Made by a program: the position numbers and the translations under genes. A stretch of 64,000 nt of DNA from NCBI GenBank assembly GCA_046757565.1, contig JBHHYN010000002.1, forward strand, positions 19,345-83,344, read 5' to 3'. The stretch's first letter is position 1, and each line of letters opens with the position of its first letter. The DNA comes from JBHHYN01 sp046757565 (GTDB lineage Bacteria; Pseudomonadota; Gammaproteobacteria; Eutrophobiales; Eutrophobiaceae). Shown one piece after another: positions 55,617 through 64,000 of this stretch. The notes beneath the pieces were generated by a model. That model had not been told where the DNA came from. It saw only the letters and a list, made by a program, of their open reading frames with translations, and searched no databases.

Positions 55617-56602
55617 TCGATTTTGAATGGCCATGGTTGTTATTAGTGCTGCCACTGCCCTGGCTGGTGCGTCGTACCATGCAGCCTATCGATTCCGGCA
55701 GGGAAGCCGCCCTGCGGGTCCCGTTCCTGGAAGATTTCATTGATCATGAATCCGCTGGTAGACGCCGGACGAGGACGTGGCCGTTGTGGCTGGCCGCCAT
55801 GGCCTGGTTGCTGCTGGTCCTCGCCGGTATGCGGCCACAATGGCTGGGGGAATTGATCGAGATTCCGGTCAGCGGCCGTGAACTGATGTTGGCGGTGGAT
55901 CTATCGGCCAGCATGCAAGAGGAGGATTTTGAATTAAAGGGTCAACGCGTAGACAGGCTGACCGCCACAAAATTCGTGGCCGGAGATTTTATCGAACGGC
56001 GTATCGGCGATCGCATTGGTTTGATACTGTTCGGGGAACATGCCTATCTACAGGCGCCCCTGACATTTGACAGGGAAACAGTGCGCACACTGTTATTTGA
56101 ATCCGCTATTGGGCTGGCCGGAAAGTCTACGGCCATTGGTGACGCCATCGGTCTTGCCGTTAAACGACTGCGAGAGCGTAAACAGGGTGATCGGGTATTG
56201 ATCCTGATGACGGATGGCGCCAATACGGCTGGCGCCGTACAGCCGTTGGAAGCCGCTGATCTGGCGGCAAAAGAGGGATTGAAGATCTATACCATCGGTG
56301 TCGGAGCAGATGAAATGATGGTCAGGACCCTGTTTGGAAGGCGTAAGGTCAATCCGTCCACTGATCTGGATGAAGAGACGTTATCGGCGATCGCTGCCAG
56401 GACCGGTGGCCGCTATTTTCGGGCCAGAGATACGAAAGAATTGAACAAGATCTACACAATCCTGGATAAACTGGAACCGGTGGAACATGATGCCAGGCGT
56501 TTCCGCCCCCGCAAGGCATTATATTACTGGCCTTTATCAATCGCCTTTGCGTTGACTGCTGCACTCATTCTATTGAGACTCTACGGCAGGATTGGCAGAT
56601 GA
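55613..56602 (+). CDS. VWA-domain protein, BatA type
   Basis: 329 residues from GTG 55613 (GTGA overlap with the previous stop, GAGGG upstream). Membrane helices at 4-20, 55-72 and near 307-325; a periplasmic or cytosolic von Willebrand A domain (85-290) with the metal-ion site DLSAS (96-100) and later T and D residues (TDGANTAG). It resembles BatA, with a role in envelope integrity in other bacteria. Confidence 0.94.
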   Translation: MIDFEWPWLLLVLPLPWLVRRTMQPIDSGREAALRVPFLEDFIDHESAGRRRTRTWPLWLAAMAWLLLVLAGMRPQWLGELIEIPVSGRELMLAVDLSASMQEEDFELKGQRVDRLTATKFVAGDFIERRIGDRIGLILFGEHAYLQAPLTFDRETVRTLLFESAIGLAGKSTAIGDAIGLAVKRLRERKQGDRVLILMTDGANTAGAVQPLEAADLAAKEGLKIYTIGVGADEMMVRTLFGRRKVNPSTDLDEETLSAIAARTGGRYFRARDTKELNKIYTILDKLEPVEHDARRFRPRKALYYWPLSIAFALTAALILLRLYGRIGR

Positions 56603-58479
56603 TGCCGTTGCAACAATTTCATTTTCTACGGCCCGAGTGGCTAATCGTCCTGCTGCCATTGAGCGTGCTGGTGTGGCTGATGGTGAAAAGACGTCTTGGA
56701 AGCCGCAGTTGGGAGAGCGTTTGTGATGAATCCCTGTTGCCCTATATTCTCATCGGGAGTGGTACGAAATCAAGACAAATGCCGGCCGTGGCTACCGCAA
56801 CGGGAGGATTGCTCGCCGTCCTCGCGCTGGCCGGCCCCGTGTGGGAGAAGTTACCCCAGCCGGTCTTTACCAGACAAAGCGCATTGGTCATTGCACTCGA
56901 TCTGTCTCGCTCCATGGACGCCAACGATATCACCCCAAGCCGTGTGGCGCGCGCCCGCTTTAAAATTGCAGATATTCTCAAGCAGAGGAGGGAAGGCGAG
57001 ACGGCATTACTGGTCTACGCAGGTGACGGTTTTACGGTCACCCCCATGACGGATGATATTGAGACAATACGGTCCCAGTTAAAAGCGCTTACGACGGACA
57101 TTATGCCGTTGCAGGGGAATCGTACGGATATTGCTCTGAAGAAAGCGGCCGAATTGTTAAAACAGGCGGGATTCAAGCATGGCGATATACTGTTGATGAC
57201 CGATGAAGTGGATGGTGAATCTGTCAAAAAACAGGCAACCGCATTGAGGAAACGCGGCTACCGCATATCCCTGATTGGTATAGGAACCGACCATGGTGTG
57301 CCGGTACCCCTGGCCGACGGTAGTTTCCTCAAGGATAACCGCGGTGAAATCGTAGTCCCGATATTAAATGAGAAACCGATGCGCCTGCTTGCTAAAGCAG
57401 GAGGAGGTATCTATCAGAGAATGACTATTGGCGATGAGGATATCAATCGATTGCAGAAGTTTTTTTCCGGATCAGATATGGATGACTCCATTCAATCGAG
57501 CAAACTGAAAACCGATGTCTGGCGTGAACAGGGGCCCTGGTTGCTGCTATTATTGTTGCCGTTGGCAGCGATGATGTTCAGGCGCGGATATCTTGCCGCA
57601 TTGTTGATTTGCCTGTTGCCTTTCCCCGACCGGGTACAGGCGTTTGATTGGGCTGGTCTCTGGCTAAGGCCGGATCAGCAGGCACAACACGCCATGGATT
57701 CGGGAGACAACAAAAGAGCGGAGCAACTGTTTAAAGACCCTGCATGGAAAGGCGCGGCGCAATACCGGGCGGGAGACTTTGATGCTGCTGTCGATTCATT
57801 GGAGAAAGGAGAAGATATCGAGAGCCTTTACAATAAAGGTAATGCCCTGGCCAGGGCCGGGCGTTACCAGGAGGCGATAGACGCTTACAAGAAAGTGCTC
57901 GCACAAAAGGCCGATCACGAAGACGCGAAGTTTAACAAGGAGTTGTTGGAAGAGGAGTTGAAGAAACAGCAGCAACGACAGAATCAACAACAATCGGATC
58001 AAAACCGGGAGAAACAGGATGCAGATAAAAGGAAACAGCAGCAGTCTCAACAGAATAAAAGCAAGCAGAAGCAGGACCGAAATGTAGCTCAAAATAATGA
58101 TCAAAATCAGGATCAAAACAGGGATCGGCAGTCAGCGGATCGACAACAGGAGATGAACAAAAACCGGGAGGAGCAGAAGGATGCCGATAAACGAAAAACA
58201 AAACCTGAGCAGAACTACCCAGCAAAGCAAAAGGACCAGCCGCAACAACAACAGGCTGAGGCAGAGCAACAGAAAGATCGAAAACAACGGCAGCAAGGGG
58301 ATGAACAGTCGCAACAATTAGCTAAATCAGACATGCAACCGGAAGAGGAGCAGCAACAGGCCACCGAGCAATGGCTTCGCCGCATTCCGGACGATCCGGC
58401 CGGACTGTTGCGGCGTAAGTTTCTTTATCAATATCAGCAACGCCGTGGTAAAACACAAGCGGACGGCAAGACCTGGTAA
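56599..58479 (+). CDS. BatB-BatC fusion: VWA plus TPR protein with Q/K-rich tail
   Basis: 626 residues. Helices 12-28 and 63-80, VWA domain (93-290) with DLSRS (101-105), helix 312-340, then a TPR-type segment (360-448: YNKGNALARAGRYQEAIDAYKKVL). A low-complexity tail rich in Q, K, D and N (455-590) follows, ending with EQWLRRIPDDPAGLLRRKFLYQYQQR, a motif typical of BatC-like ends. In Bacteroidetes BatB and BatC are separate; the fused form is common in gammaproteobacteria. Its ATG overlaps the batA stop by 4 bp. Confidence 0.93.
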   Translation: MMPLQQFHFLRPEWLIVLLPLSVLVWLMVKRRLGSRSWESVCDESLLPYILIGSGTKSRQMPAVATATGGLLAVLALAGPVWEKLPQPVFTRQSALVIALDLSRSMDANDITPSRVARARFKIADILKQRREGETALLVYAGDGFTVTPMTDDIETIRSQLKALTTDIMPLQGNRTDIALKKAAELLKQAGFKHGDILLMTDEVDGESVKKQATALRKRGYRISLIGIGTDHGVPVPLADGSFLKDNRGEIVVPILNEKPMRLLAKAGGGIYQRMTIGDEDINRLQKFFSGSDMDDSIQSSKLKTDVWREQGPWLLLLLLPLAAMMFRRGYLAALLICLLPFPDRVQAFDWAGLWLRPDQQAQHAMDSGDNKRAEQLFKDPAWKGAAQYRAGDFDAAVDSLEKGEDIESLYNKGNALARAGRYQEAIDAYKKVLAQKADHEDAKFNKELLEEELKKQQQRQNQQQSDQNREKQDADKRKQQQSQQNKSKQKQDRNVAQNNDQNQDQNRDRQSADRQQEMNKNREEQKDADKRKTKPEQNYPAKQKDQPQQQQAEAEQQKDRKQRQQGDEQSQQLAKSDMQPEEEQQQATEQWLRRIPDDPAGLLRRKFLYQYQQRRGKTQADGKTW

Positions 58480-58484
58480 TACTC

Positions 58485-60242
58485 ATGCAATGGTTTAAAA
58501 AAGCATTTTATTGTTTTGTTTCCATACTGTGCTTTCTTTGGGGTGCCACTGTGCAGGCAGCGGATATCACCGTTATGACAGACCGTAATCCGGTCGTTGT
58601 TGATGAATCGTTTCAGATTATTTTTGAAAGCAATGCTTCTGTTGACGGTGATCCAGATTTTACACCCCTGCACAGAGAATTCAGGATATTGTCCACGAAT
58701 ACCAGCAGCAATATGAGCATCAGCAATGGCAAGATCACTACTACCAAGCAGTGGCAGCTGACAGTGCTGGCAAAGCATACCGGTAAACTAGTCATTCCTG
58801 CCATTCGTTTTGGCAAAGATAAAAGTGAACGATCGAGTGTTTCGGTTACCAGGGGCAGGGCAGGGAATGCATTACATACCGGCAATCGTAATATTTTTCT
58901 GGAAGTTGAAGCAAAACCGTTACTGCCCTATGTTCAATCCCAGGTCATCTATAAAGTCCGTCTGTTCCGATCGGTTGCTACATCCAATGCAAGTCTCAGT
59001 GAACCTGCGCCAGGCAATACGAACGCTGCCATCATTGAGCGTATTGGCCAGGACAAGAGTTACGAGACGAGGAGAATGGGCAAACGTTTTGTTGTTGTAG
59101 AGAGGATCTATGCAATATTTCCTCAGACCAGTGGCAGGATACACATCAAACCTGTAGTATTTCAGGGACAGGAGTCCAGGCAGGGTTCTTTTTTCTCATT
59201 CGATCCGTTTGGACCACAGCCCAGGCCGGTAGTTTTGCAATCCGATCCGGTGATATTAAATGTAAAGGCGGTCCCTGATACGTTTACCGGCAGAAACTGG
59301 TTGCCGGCCACGAATCTGACGCTCTCGGAAAAGTGGTCTCGGGAACCACCGGTGTTCAAGGTCGGTGAACCGGTTACCAGGACCGTGACCCTTACTGCCG
59401 CCGGATTGACCGCCAGTCAGTTACCGGAGTTGCCCGCCTGGACAACGTCTGATTTTAAACAGTACCCGGATCAACCTGCTCTGAGCGATAATCAAACCGG
59501 ATTCGGGATCGAAGGGAAAAGGGTTGAAAAAACCGCCATCATCCCGAACAAGGCCGGTGATTATGTATTGCCGGCGATAACCATACCCTGGTGGAATCTC
59601 AAGAGTGATCAAATGGAATACGTCACGATAGCGGAGAAGAAAATTACTGTCGCCTCCATCCAGCAGGGCAGTTCCCGGAATACTCTGAATGCCCCGCCAC
59701 AGCCGATGCCTGCTCAAAGCAGTCCGGATGTTACTGCCGGAAGAGATGACCGGACACAGCCCTCTTCCTCTGCCACATCCATTATCGATACACTGGAACA
59801 ACCGCAATCACGAGTATGGCAATGGCTCAGCCTGGGCCTGGCTTGTGGTTGGCTGGTGACACTGTTGATATGGTGGTTAACCGGGCGTAGCAAAGCAGAA
59901 CAGACGGTTGAAGAGGATAATGCTGAATCGGTCCGACGCGTCATGAAGCAACTCAAACAGGCATGCAAGGAAAATAACGCCGCATCCGCCAAGGATATAC
60001 TGTTACGTTGGGGTAAACTGGTCTGGTCTGATAATGCACCTGCGAATATCGGCGATATCGGCAGCCGTTGTGGCGAAACCCTGGCCCGTGAGATCCGTCT
60101 GTTAAACAATGTCCTTTACAACCGCAAGCAGACAGATTGGCAGGGTGATCGTCTGTGGCGGCTTGTCGCGGATGAGCAGAAAGAATTTTCGAAAAAAAAG
60201 AAGGAAAAGACAGGCAATCTCGAACCTCTATACAGGATCTAA
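58485..60242 (+). CDS. BatD-type exported oxygen-tolerance protein
   Basis: 585 residues. Signal peptide 1-25 (VSILCFLWGATVQA-A), then several immunoglobulin-like repeats (ITVMTDRNPVVVDESF..., TGKLVIPAIRFG..., GDYVLPAITIPWW), one membrane helix at about 448-466 and a cytosolic C-terminal helical domain (485-585). The last gene of the Bat set proper. Members are linked to aerotolerance and envelope stress. Confidence 0.93.
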   Translation: MQWFKKAFYCFVSILCFLWGATVQAADITVMTDRNPVVVDESFQIIFESNASVDGDPDFTPLHREFRILSTNTSSNMSISNGKITTTKQWQLTVLAKHTGKLVIPAIRFGKDKSERSSVSVTRGRAGNALHTGNRNIFLEVEAKPLLPYVQSQVIYKVRLFRSVATSNASLSEPAPGNTNAAIIERIGQDKSYETRRMGKRFVVVERIYAIFPQTSGRIHIKPVVFQGQESRQGSFFSFDPFGPQPRPVVLQSDPVILNVKAVPDTFTGRNWLPATNLTLSEKWSREPPVFKVGEPVTRTVTLTAAGLTASQLPELPAWTTSDFKQYPDQPALSDNQTGFGIEGKRVEKTAIIPNKAGDYVLPAITIPWWNLKSDQMEYVTIAEKKITVASIQQGSSRNTLNAPPQPMPAQSSPDVTAGRDDRTQPSSSATSIIDTLEQPQSRVWQWLSLGLACGWLVTLLIWWLTGRSKAEQTVEEDNAESVRRVMKQLKQACKENNAASAKDILLRWGKLVWSDNAPANIGDIGSRCGETLAREIRLLNNVLYNRKQTDWQGDRLWRLVADEQKEFSKKKKEKTGNLEPLYRI

Positions 60243-60247
60243 ACCCT

Positions 60248-60520
60248 ATGGACCCAAAACTTCTACTCACTGTCTTTAGCATAGTATTCGTGGCGGAGCT
60301 GGGTGACAAGACGCAACTGGCCACTCTGCTGTTTGCTGCTGAAAAAGATTCCAGTAAACTCACGGTTTTCGCAGGCGCCTCGCTTGCCCTGATCGCGGCA
60401 ACGGCGATCGCTGTAATAATGGGCGGCGTGTTATCACAGTATGTCAGTGACAAATTTCTGCGTTACATTGCCGGGGCCGGTTTTCTTGTGATCGGGATGT
60501 GGACGCTCATCAAGGCGTGA
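60248..60520 (+). CDS. Half-size UPF0016/GDT1 cation transporter
   Basis: 90 residues, three membrane helices, with the conserved E-x-GDKTQ motif (VAELGDKTQLATL). Full-length bacterial and eukaryotic members have two such halves (about 190-230 residues); this one has a single half and would have to work as a homodimer or with another half. Family members export Mn2+ or Ca2+. It starts 5 bp after batD and may be the operon's last gene. Confidence 0.9.
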   Translation: MDPKLLLTVFSIVFVAELGDKTQLATLLFAAEKDSSKLTVFAGASLALIAATAIAVIMGGVLSQYVSDKFLRYIAGAGFLVIGMWTLIKA

Positions 60521-60569
60521 TATCCCTGCGTTGTCCCGGTTACACTGGGATGCCCGGAGCAGGTGAACA

Positions 60570-60959
60570 TCATCCCGCATTGCTTTTCAGAACCGCGACA
60601 GCCAATAATAACCAGGAGATAATAAACGCCAGGCCGCCAAGGGGTGTAATCATTCCCAACCAGCGTATCTGAGTTAAGGCCAGCAGATAGAGACTGCCGG
60701 AAAACAGGATAATACCGGTGAACATTACCCATCCCGACCATCTGAGCCAGCTCGAGGCGGGCAGGTGCAGGGCAATGATCCCGATCAGTATCAGGCCGAT
60801 GGCGTGATAGAACTGATACTGTACGCCGGTATGATATATCGCCATCATCTCTTGCGGGAGCCTTGTCTTTAATCCATGGGCGCCAAAGGCGCCCAGGGCT
60901 ACTGACAGCATAGCGTTCAGTGCCCCAAGCATGAGAAACAGTTTTGGCATGATCGGCAT
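60570..60959 (-). CDS. DUF423 membrane protein
   Basis: 129 residues with four hydrophobic helices and the family start LMLGALNAMLSVALGAFGAHGLK. It is a small inner-membrane protein of unknown function (YgdD-like). It follows the VanZ-family gene by 22 bp on the same strand, a probable two-gene unit. Confidence 0.93.
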   Translation of the reverse strand: MPIMPKLFLMLGALNAMLSVALGAFGAHGLKTRLPQEMMAIYHTGVQYQFYHAIGLILIGIIALHLPASSWLRWSGWVMFTGIILFSGSLYLLALTQIRWLGMITPLGGLAFIISWLLLAVAVLKSNAG

Positions 60960-60981
60960 TAATCAATTGGTATGTACTACC

Positions 60982-61365
60982 TTATACGCCGGTGTGCCAG
61001 CGTTGCCGGAGCAAGGGAGCGTGTTTGAGTGCAGGCAGAGAAAAGCCGTACAGGGCAATCCCGATTCCATCTGCAACCAGGTCAAGAAATGAACATGTCC
61101 GGTAAGGGAGGAAATACTGGATGATCTCGATTAACAGGCCATAACCTAATAACGGCGCTATCTTGGAAAGATCATAGTGACCATCAGGAAACGAAAAGTC
61201 CCCCAATAGGGCCAGCACACAGAAAGCCAGAATGTGAGCTGCCTTATCATTGATGCTCTCCACTGGAGGGTACTCGATCGGTGTTGTGGCGAGCCAGGTG
61301 ACGACGATCAAGGCCAGAACCAGTGCCAGTCTGAAGAAAACAATATTGGTTCGTGGCATACTCAT
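60982..61365 (-). CDS. VanZ-family membrane protein
   Basis: 127 residues with four hydrophobic helices. The VanZ-like core is SINDKAAHILAFCVLALLGDFSFP and GLLIEIIQYFLPYRTCSFLDLVADGIGIALYG. Family members include teicoplanin-resistance VanZ, but in Gram-negatives they are small proteins of unknown role. Confidence 0.9.
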   Translation of the reverse strand: MSMPRTNIVFFRLALVLALIVVTWLATTPIEYPPVESINDKAAHILAFCVLALLGDFSFPDGHYDLSKIAPLLGYGLLIEIIQYFLPYRTCSFLDLVADGIGIALYGFSLPALKHAPLLRQRWHTGV

Positions 61366-61519
61366 TTTCTTCAGTTTATTTCCGGATCTTTCCCGGCAGA
61401 CTCTCTCATATAACCATCGAAATAGATCGGATGTCTGATATCCACCCGGGCTTTTGAATTTTCACAAGTCATTTTGAAATAAAGTAGTGTCGCTATACTC
61501 AAGCCAACTGAAATGGAAT

Positions 61520-62152
61520 TTATGCACTGATACTGGGTCTGTCAGAGATTCGTTCATACCAGCGCCGTAAATATTCATGATTTTCCGGGAGGGCAACCTT
61601 ACGGGCGCCGGCAAAATCGATGGCGCAAATTGCGGTGATATCGGCAATACTGAAGACCTCGCCCGCCACATATGGATTGTCTTTCAATCTGGCATTCAAA
61701 CTATTGAAAAACAGTTTCATGCGCCGTTGTCCGCGCCTGGCGAGTTCAGGGATGGCCCTGAATTCTTCCACAACGCCGGGCACAGCGCGGCTTGCGAACC
61801 CCGGGAAAGAATTACGAAATGCATCGCTGGCGGCCAGAAGACCGTCAAACTCCATGTGCCGTTGCCACGACTCTATGGTTGCCTTACTGACCGGATCGGT
61901 TCCCATGAGATTCGGCTGCGGGTGTATCTCCTCGATATAGCGGCAGATGGCGACGGATTCATCGATGAGTGTGCCATCATCCAGCTCCAGGACCGGCACC
62001 ATCCCCCGGGGATTGATTTTCAGAAAATCTCCTGTAAGGTTTTCTCCTTGCACAACATTAATTTCGATCATGGGGATATCGATCTGTTTTTCCGCTAGAA
62101 ATATTCTCACCCTGCGTGGATTCGGGGCACCAATCGTGTCATACAGTTTCAT
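61520..62152 (-). CDS. Glutathione S-transferase family protein
   Basis: 210 residues. Thioredoxin-like N-domain (MKLYDTIGAPNPRRVRIFLA, NPRGMVPVLELDDG, cis-proline in MVPVL, DESVAICRYIEE) and an all-helical C-domain. A strong AGGAG precedes ATG 62152. It is probably involved in detoxification; the substrate is unknown. It is the last gene of a three-gene minus-strand unit with the channel and amidotransferase genes. Confidence 0.92.
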   Translation of the reverse strand: MKLYDTIGAPNPRRVRIFLAEKQIDIPMIEINVVQGENLTGDFLKINPRGMVPVLELDDGTLIDESVAICRYIEEIHPQPNLMGTDPVSKATIESWQRHMEFDGLLAASDAFRNSFPGFASRAVPGVVEEFRAIPELARRGQRRMKLFFNSLNARLKDNPYVAGEVFSIADITAICAIDFAGARKVALPENHEYLRRWYERISDRPSISA

Positions 62153-62169
62153 GTCTTCTCCTCATTGAT

Positions 62170-62595
62170 TTAATCACTCTCCCAGTATTTCTGCATTTCA
62201 AAAAACATGAATGATGCCGTCCAGGTGATCAGAACCAGACCGGTGAGGGACTCCAGTCCCGCCAGAAAGCGGATATTTCCCTCGGGATACAGATCCCCGT
62301 AACCAAGTGTTGTATAGGTGATAAAGGAAAAGTAGGCACAATTCAGTAAATCCGGCTGAAGATATCCATGTATGGTGCCAAAAGTACGGGAATCCACCAT
62401 TTCATAATAGGCAACGGCGAATATCCATATTTCAATGATATGTGCCAACAGGGCGCCAAAAATACCTGCAACAATCCGAGAACGATGCCGCACAGGTAAC
62501 TTCGGCATCAATATTGAAAGACGCTCCAGGACTTCGTAATGTACGATTACCGCGACGGAAATAATCAGGGAATTTATTATAATCACCAGGTGCAT
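62170..62595 (-). CDS. Two-helix potassium channel
   Basis: 141 residues with the selectivity filter TLGYGD (96-101) between pore helices, preceded by two extra N-terminal hydrophobic helices (3-18, 42-63) and followed by one (110-133). It belongs to the Ion_trans_2 family. It has no cytosolic RCK domain, so gating by ligand is not evident. It starts 8 bp after the amidotransferase stop. Confidence 0.9.
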   Translation of the reverse strand: MHLVIIINSLIISVAVIVHYEVLERLSILMPKLPVRHRSRIVAGIFGALLAHIIEIWIFAVAYYEMVDSRTFGTIHGYLQPDLLNCAYFSFITYTTLGYGDLYPEGNIRFLAGLESLTGLVLITWTASFMFFEMQKYWESD

Positions 62596-62603
62596 GACAC
62601 TGT

Positions 62604-63311
62604 TCAGTATAATTTATCAGCAAGGGATTCGAGGTAATTCAGGACCTCTTCCATTATCCTGTTTATCCTCTGGAACTTTCGGTCATCAGTTAATATATGT
62701 TCAGTTGTCTGAACATAAGGGCCGTCGATGATCTCCCCGGCACAATTATCGATCAAACTGATTGCGCCATCCACTGTTGTCTCAAGATGAAATTGGCAAG
62801 CGAGTACGCTGTCCCCGTACAGAAAACCCTGGTTTTCACAGGCAGGACTGCTTGCAACAGGCAGGGACCCTTCCGGCAAGCTGAATGTATCTCCATGCCA
62901 GTGAAATGCCTCAAATTCATCCGGCAGAGCAGAAGAGAGGGCACTGCCAGCCAGTTCATCAGACTTCATGACGGGGAACCAGCCAATCTCCTTATAAGGA
63001 TTTGTCGTTATCGCGGTGCCCAGAACGTCCGCAAGCAATTGTGCCCCGAGACAGATGCCAAGGACGATTTTATTCTGCTCGATCGTCTCTTTAATAAAAT
63101 GCTTTTCCGCGATCAACCACGGATATTGCCGCGTGCTGTAAACATTCATCGGGCCTCCCATAACAATAAGCCAGTCAACTTCCGTTTGATTGGGAAACGA
63201 ATCGCCGGCATACAAGCGGATGCCGGCCAGTTCATGGCCCCTGTTTTTGGCCCATTGTTCAATGCTGCCAGGCCCCTCAAAGGCGACATGCTGCAGGTAA
63301 TGAATCCTCAA
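62604..63311 (-). CDS. Class I glutamine amidotransferase (GMP synthase-like)
   Basis: 235 residues. Nucleophile C87 in LGICLGAQLLA, oxyanion block MGGPMNVY, FHWHGDTFSLP, and the triad end QFHLET (usually QFHPE). It resembles free-standing GATase1 proteins of unknown acceptor. The start is TTG 63311, with GGGGAA about 7 bases upstream and no ATG in frame nearby. Confidence 0.88.
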   Translation of the reverse strand: MRIHYLQHVAFEGPGSIEQWAKNRGHELAGIRLYAGDSFPNQTEVDWLIVMGGPMNVYSTRQYPWLIAEKHFIKETIEQNKIVLGICLGAQLLADVLGTAITTNPYKEIGWFPVMKSDELAGSALSSALPDEFEAFHWHGDTFSLPEGSLPVASSPACENQGFLYGDSVLACQFHLETTVDGAISLIDNCAGEIIDGPYVQTTEHILTDDRKFQRINRIMEEVLNYLESLADKLY

Positions 63312-63402
63312 CGACTTTTCCCCAATACTGTCGGTTAGATGTTATGAGCAACTCCTGTCCGCAACAGAGTCACGATGCATCTTATCATGTACAATCATAT
63401 CT

Positions 63403-63879
63403 ATGACCGATCAGTTACACCAGATAAACGTCAGCTATGTTCCCGTGGAGGACAGGTTGCTACTGAGGGTTAGTACAAAAAAGGGAGATGAATACCGGCT
63501 TTGGCTGACCCGCCGCTTTACCGAAATGTTGATTAATGTTCTGAACAGGGAAATTGACAAAAAAGGTGGTATGTCCTCAATTGCCTCAAGCCAGGAAACG
63601 ACAAAAATGTTTAAGGAAGGCGCTTTTGACAAATCATACGAAGCCGATAACATTGACTATCCGCTTGGAGAAACAGGTATCCTTGCATATCGAATCAAAG
63701 CGGGTAATACGGAAAACGGAAATCTCCGGCTTGAACTTTCACCTGGAACAGGGAAGGGTATGACATTAAGCCTGAACAGATCGCTGCTTTACATGTTTCA
63801 TAATCTATTGTCACAGGGGATTGAGCAGACCGGTTGGCGATTAATCAGCGAAGAGAACGCTTCAATGAAAACTCATTAA
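63403..63879 (+). CDS. Conserved hypothetical protein
   Basis: A 158-residue soluble protein starting MTDQLHQINVSYVPVEDRLLLRVSTKKG and containing YRLWLTRRF. I recall similar uncharacterised proteins in proteobacteria, but know no function. There is no signal peptide or membrane helix. It is divergent from the amidotransferase gene, 91 bp apart. The MITE copy at the window end lies 69 bp downstream. Confidence 0.75.
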   Translation: MTDQLHQINVSYVPVEDRLLLRVSTKKGDEYRLWLTRRFTEMLINVLNREIDKKGGMSSIASSQETTKMFKEGAFDKSYEADNIDYPLGETGILAYRIKAGNTENGNLRLELSPGTGKGMTLSLNRSLLYMFHNLLSQGIEQTGWRLISEENASMKTH

Positions 63880-63948
63880 TTTGAAATCAAATCAATATAA
63901 TCGGGGGCAGACAACGGCATTATAATTCCATGAACCGATAGTTTATCA

Positions 63949-64000
63949 GGGTCTTCAGCAGAATCTGTGGGTTGATATATAAACAGTAGCCCGTCATTCC
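63949..64000. mobile_element. Second MITE copy, cut by the window end
   Basis: 52 bases identical to the left end of the element at 50312. The 8 bases before it are GTTTATCA; if the target-duplication rule holds, the same 8 bases should follow its right end about 106 bp beyond the window. Confidence 0.9.

Overview
The window looks like a chromosomal stretch of a gammaproteobacterium, probably a free-living environmental lineage near the sulfur-oxidising Chromatiales/Ectothiorhodospirales-type groups. That placement is an inference from gene content and order (alaC-hom-thrC-RpfE-type protein, then recJ, prfB, lysS; nitrilase-tldD; homodimeric-type aceE with single-lipoyl aceF; HtpG, PrmB, AroC). 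The species cannot be named from this sequence. I found no rRNA, tRNA, transposase or CRISPR array.

Layout. 1-7 kb: the 3' part of htpG, a GAF/HD-GYP c-di-GMP phosphodiesterase, prmB, aroC and an MFS transporter. 7-18 kb: a signalling block with a PAS-PAS histidine kinase and its receiver protein, a degenerate-EAL/HDOD protein, an OmpR-type regulator with a complex Hpt/receiver/PAS kinase, and a 1265-residue PAS/GAF/GGDEF/EAL protein preceded by two tiny coupled ORFs. 18-28 kb: tldD and a nitrilase-family amidase, then alaC, hom, thrC, an RpfE-type protein, a CheY-like receiver and recJ. 28-31 kb: a GGDEF protein and a REC-GGDEF-EAL protein behind a probable flagellar sigma-28 promoter. 31-37 kb: prfB with its programmed frameshift, lysS, a membrane-anchored GltB-like protein, argG and an esterase. 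38-49 kb: an ExeA-type ATPase with a C-terminal FHA domain, a Nudix hydrolase, aceE/aceF, an M17 aminopeptidase, a YajR-like transporter and a DamX-like ATPase/SPOR protein. 49-53 kb: psiE, a small exported protein, a TetR regulator with two identical-type operators, a sirtuin and a DUF2007/coiled-coil pair. 53-60 kb: a complete MoxR/Bat (VWA) operon. 60-64 kb: small membrane proteins, a GST, a K+ channel, a glutamine amidotransferase and a conserved hypothetical.

Two themes stand out. First, c-di-GMP and phosphorelay signalling is dense, and four receiver domains in three proteins have lost the phospho-accepting aspartate (replaced by G, N, G and E). A kinase and a diguanylate cyclase 5 kb apart share the same two kinds of PAS domain in swapped order. 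Second, non-coding repeats are unusually abundant. At least five intergenic tandem arrays of different sequence all have a 7-bp period, and two of them run into the start region of a housekeeping gene (prmB, lysS). There is also a 158-bp MITE with 25-bp inverted ends and 8-bp target duplications (second copy cut by the window end), a 251-bp element with 20-bp perfect inverted ends, and inverted CACAGAGACAC repeats inside the pyruvate dehydrogenase operon.

The most interesting local structure is at 50.2-51.3 kb. A TetR regulator has the operator TTAGTTA-N2-TAACTAA both at its own promoter and in front of a short reading frame that the MITE has split. Removing the MITE and one target copy in silico restores a 52-codon ORF whose stop overlaps the start of the downstream exported protein.
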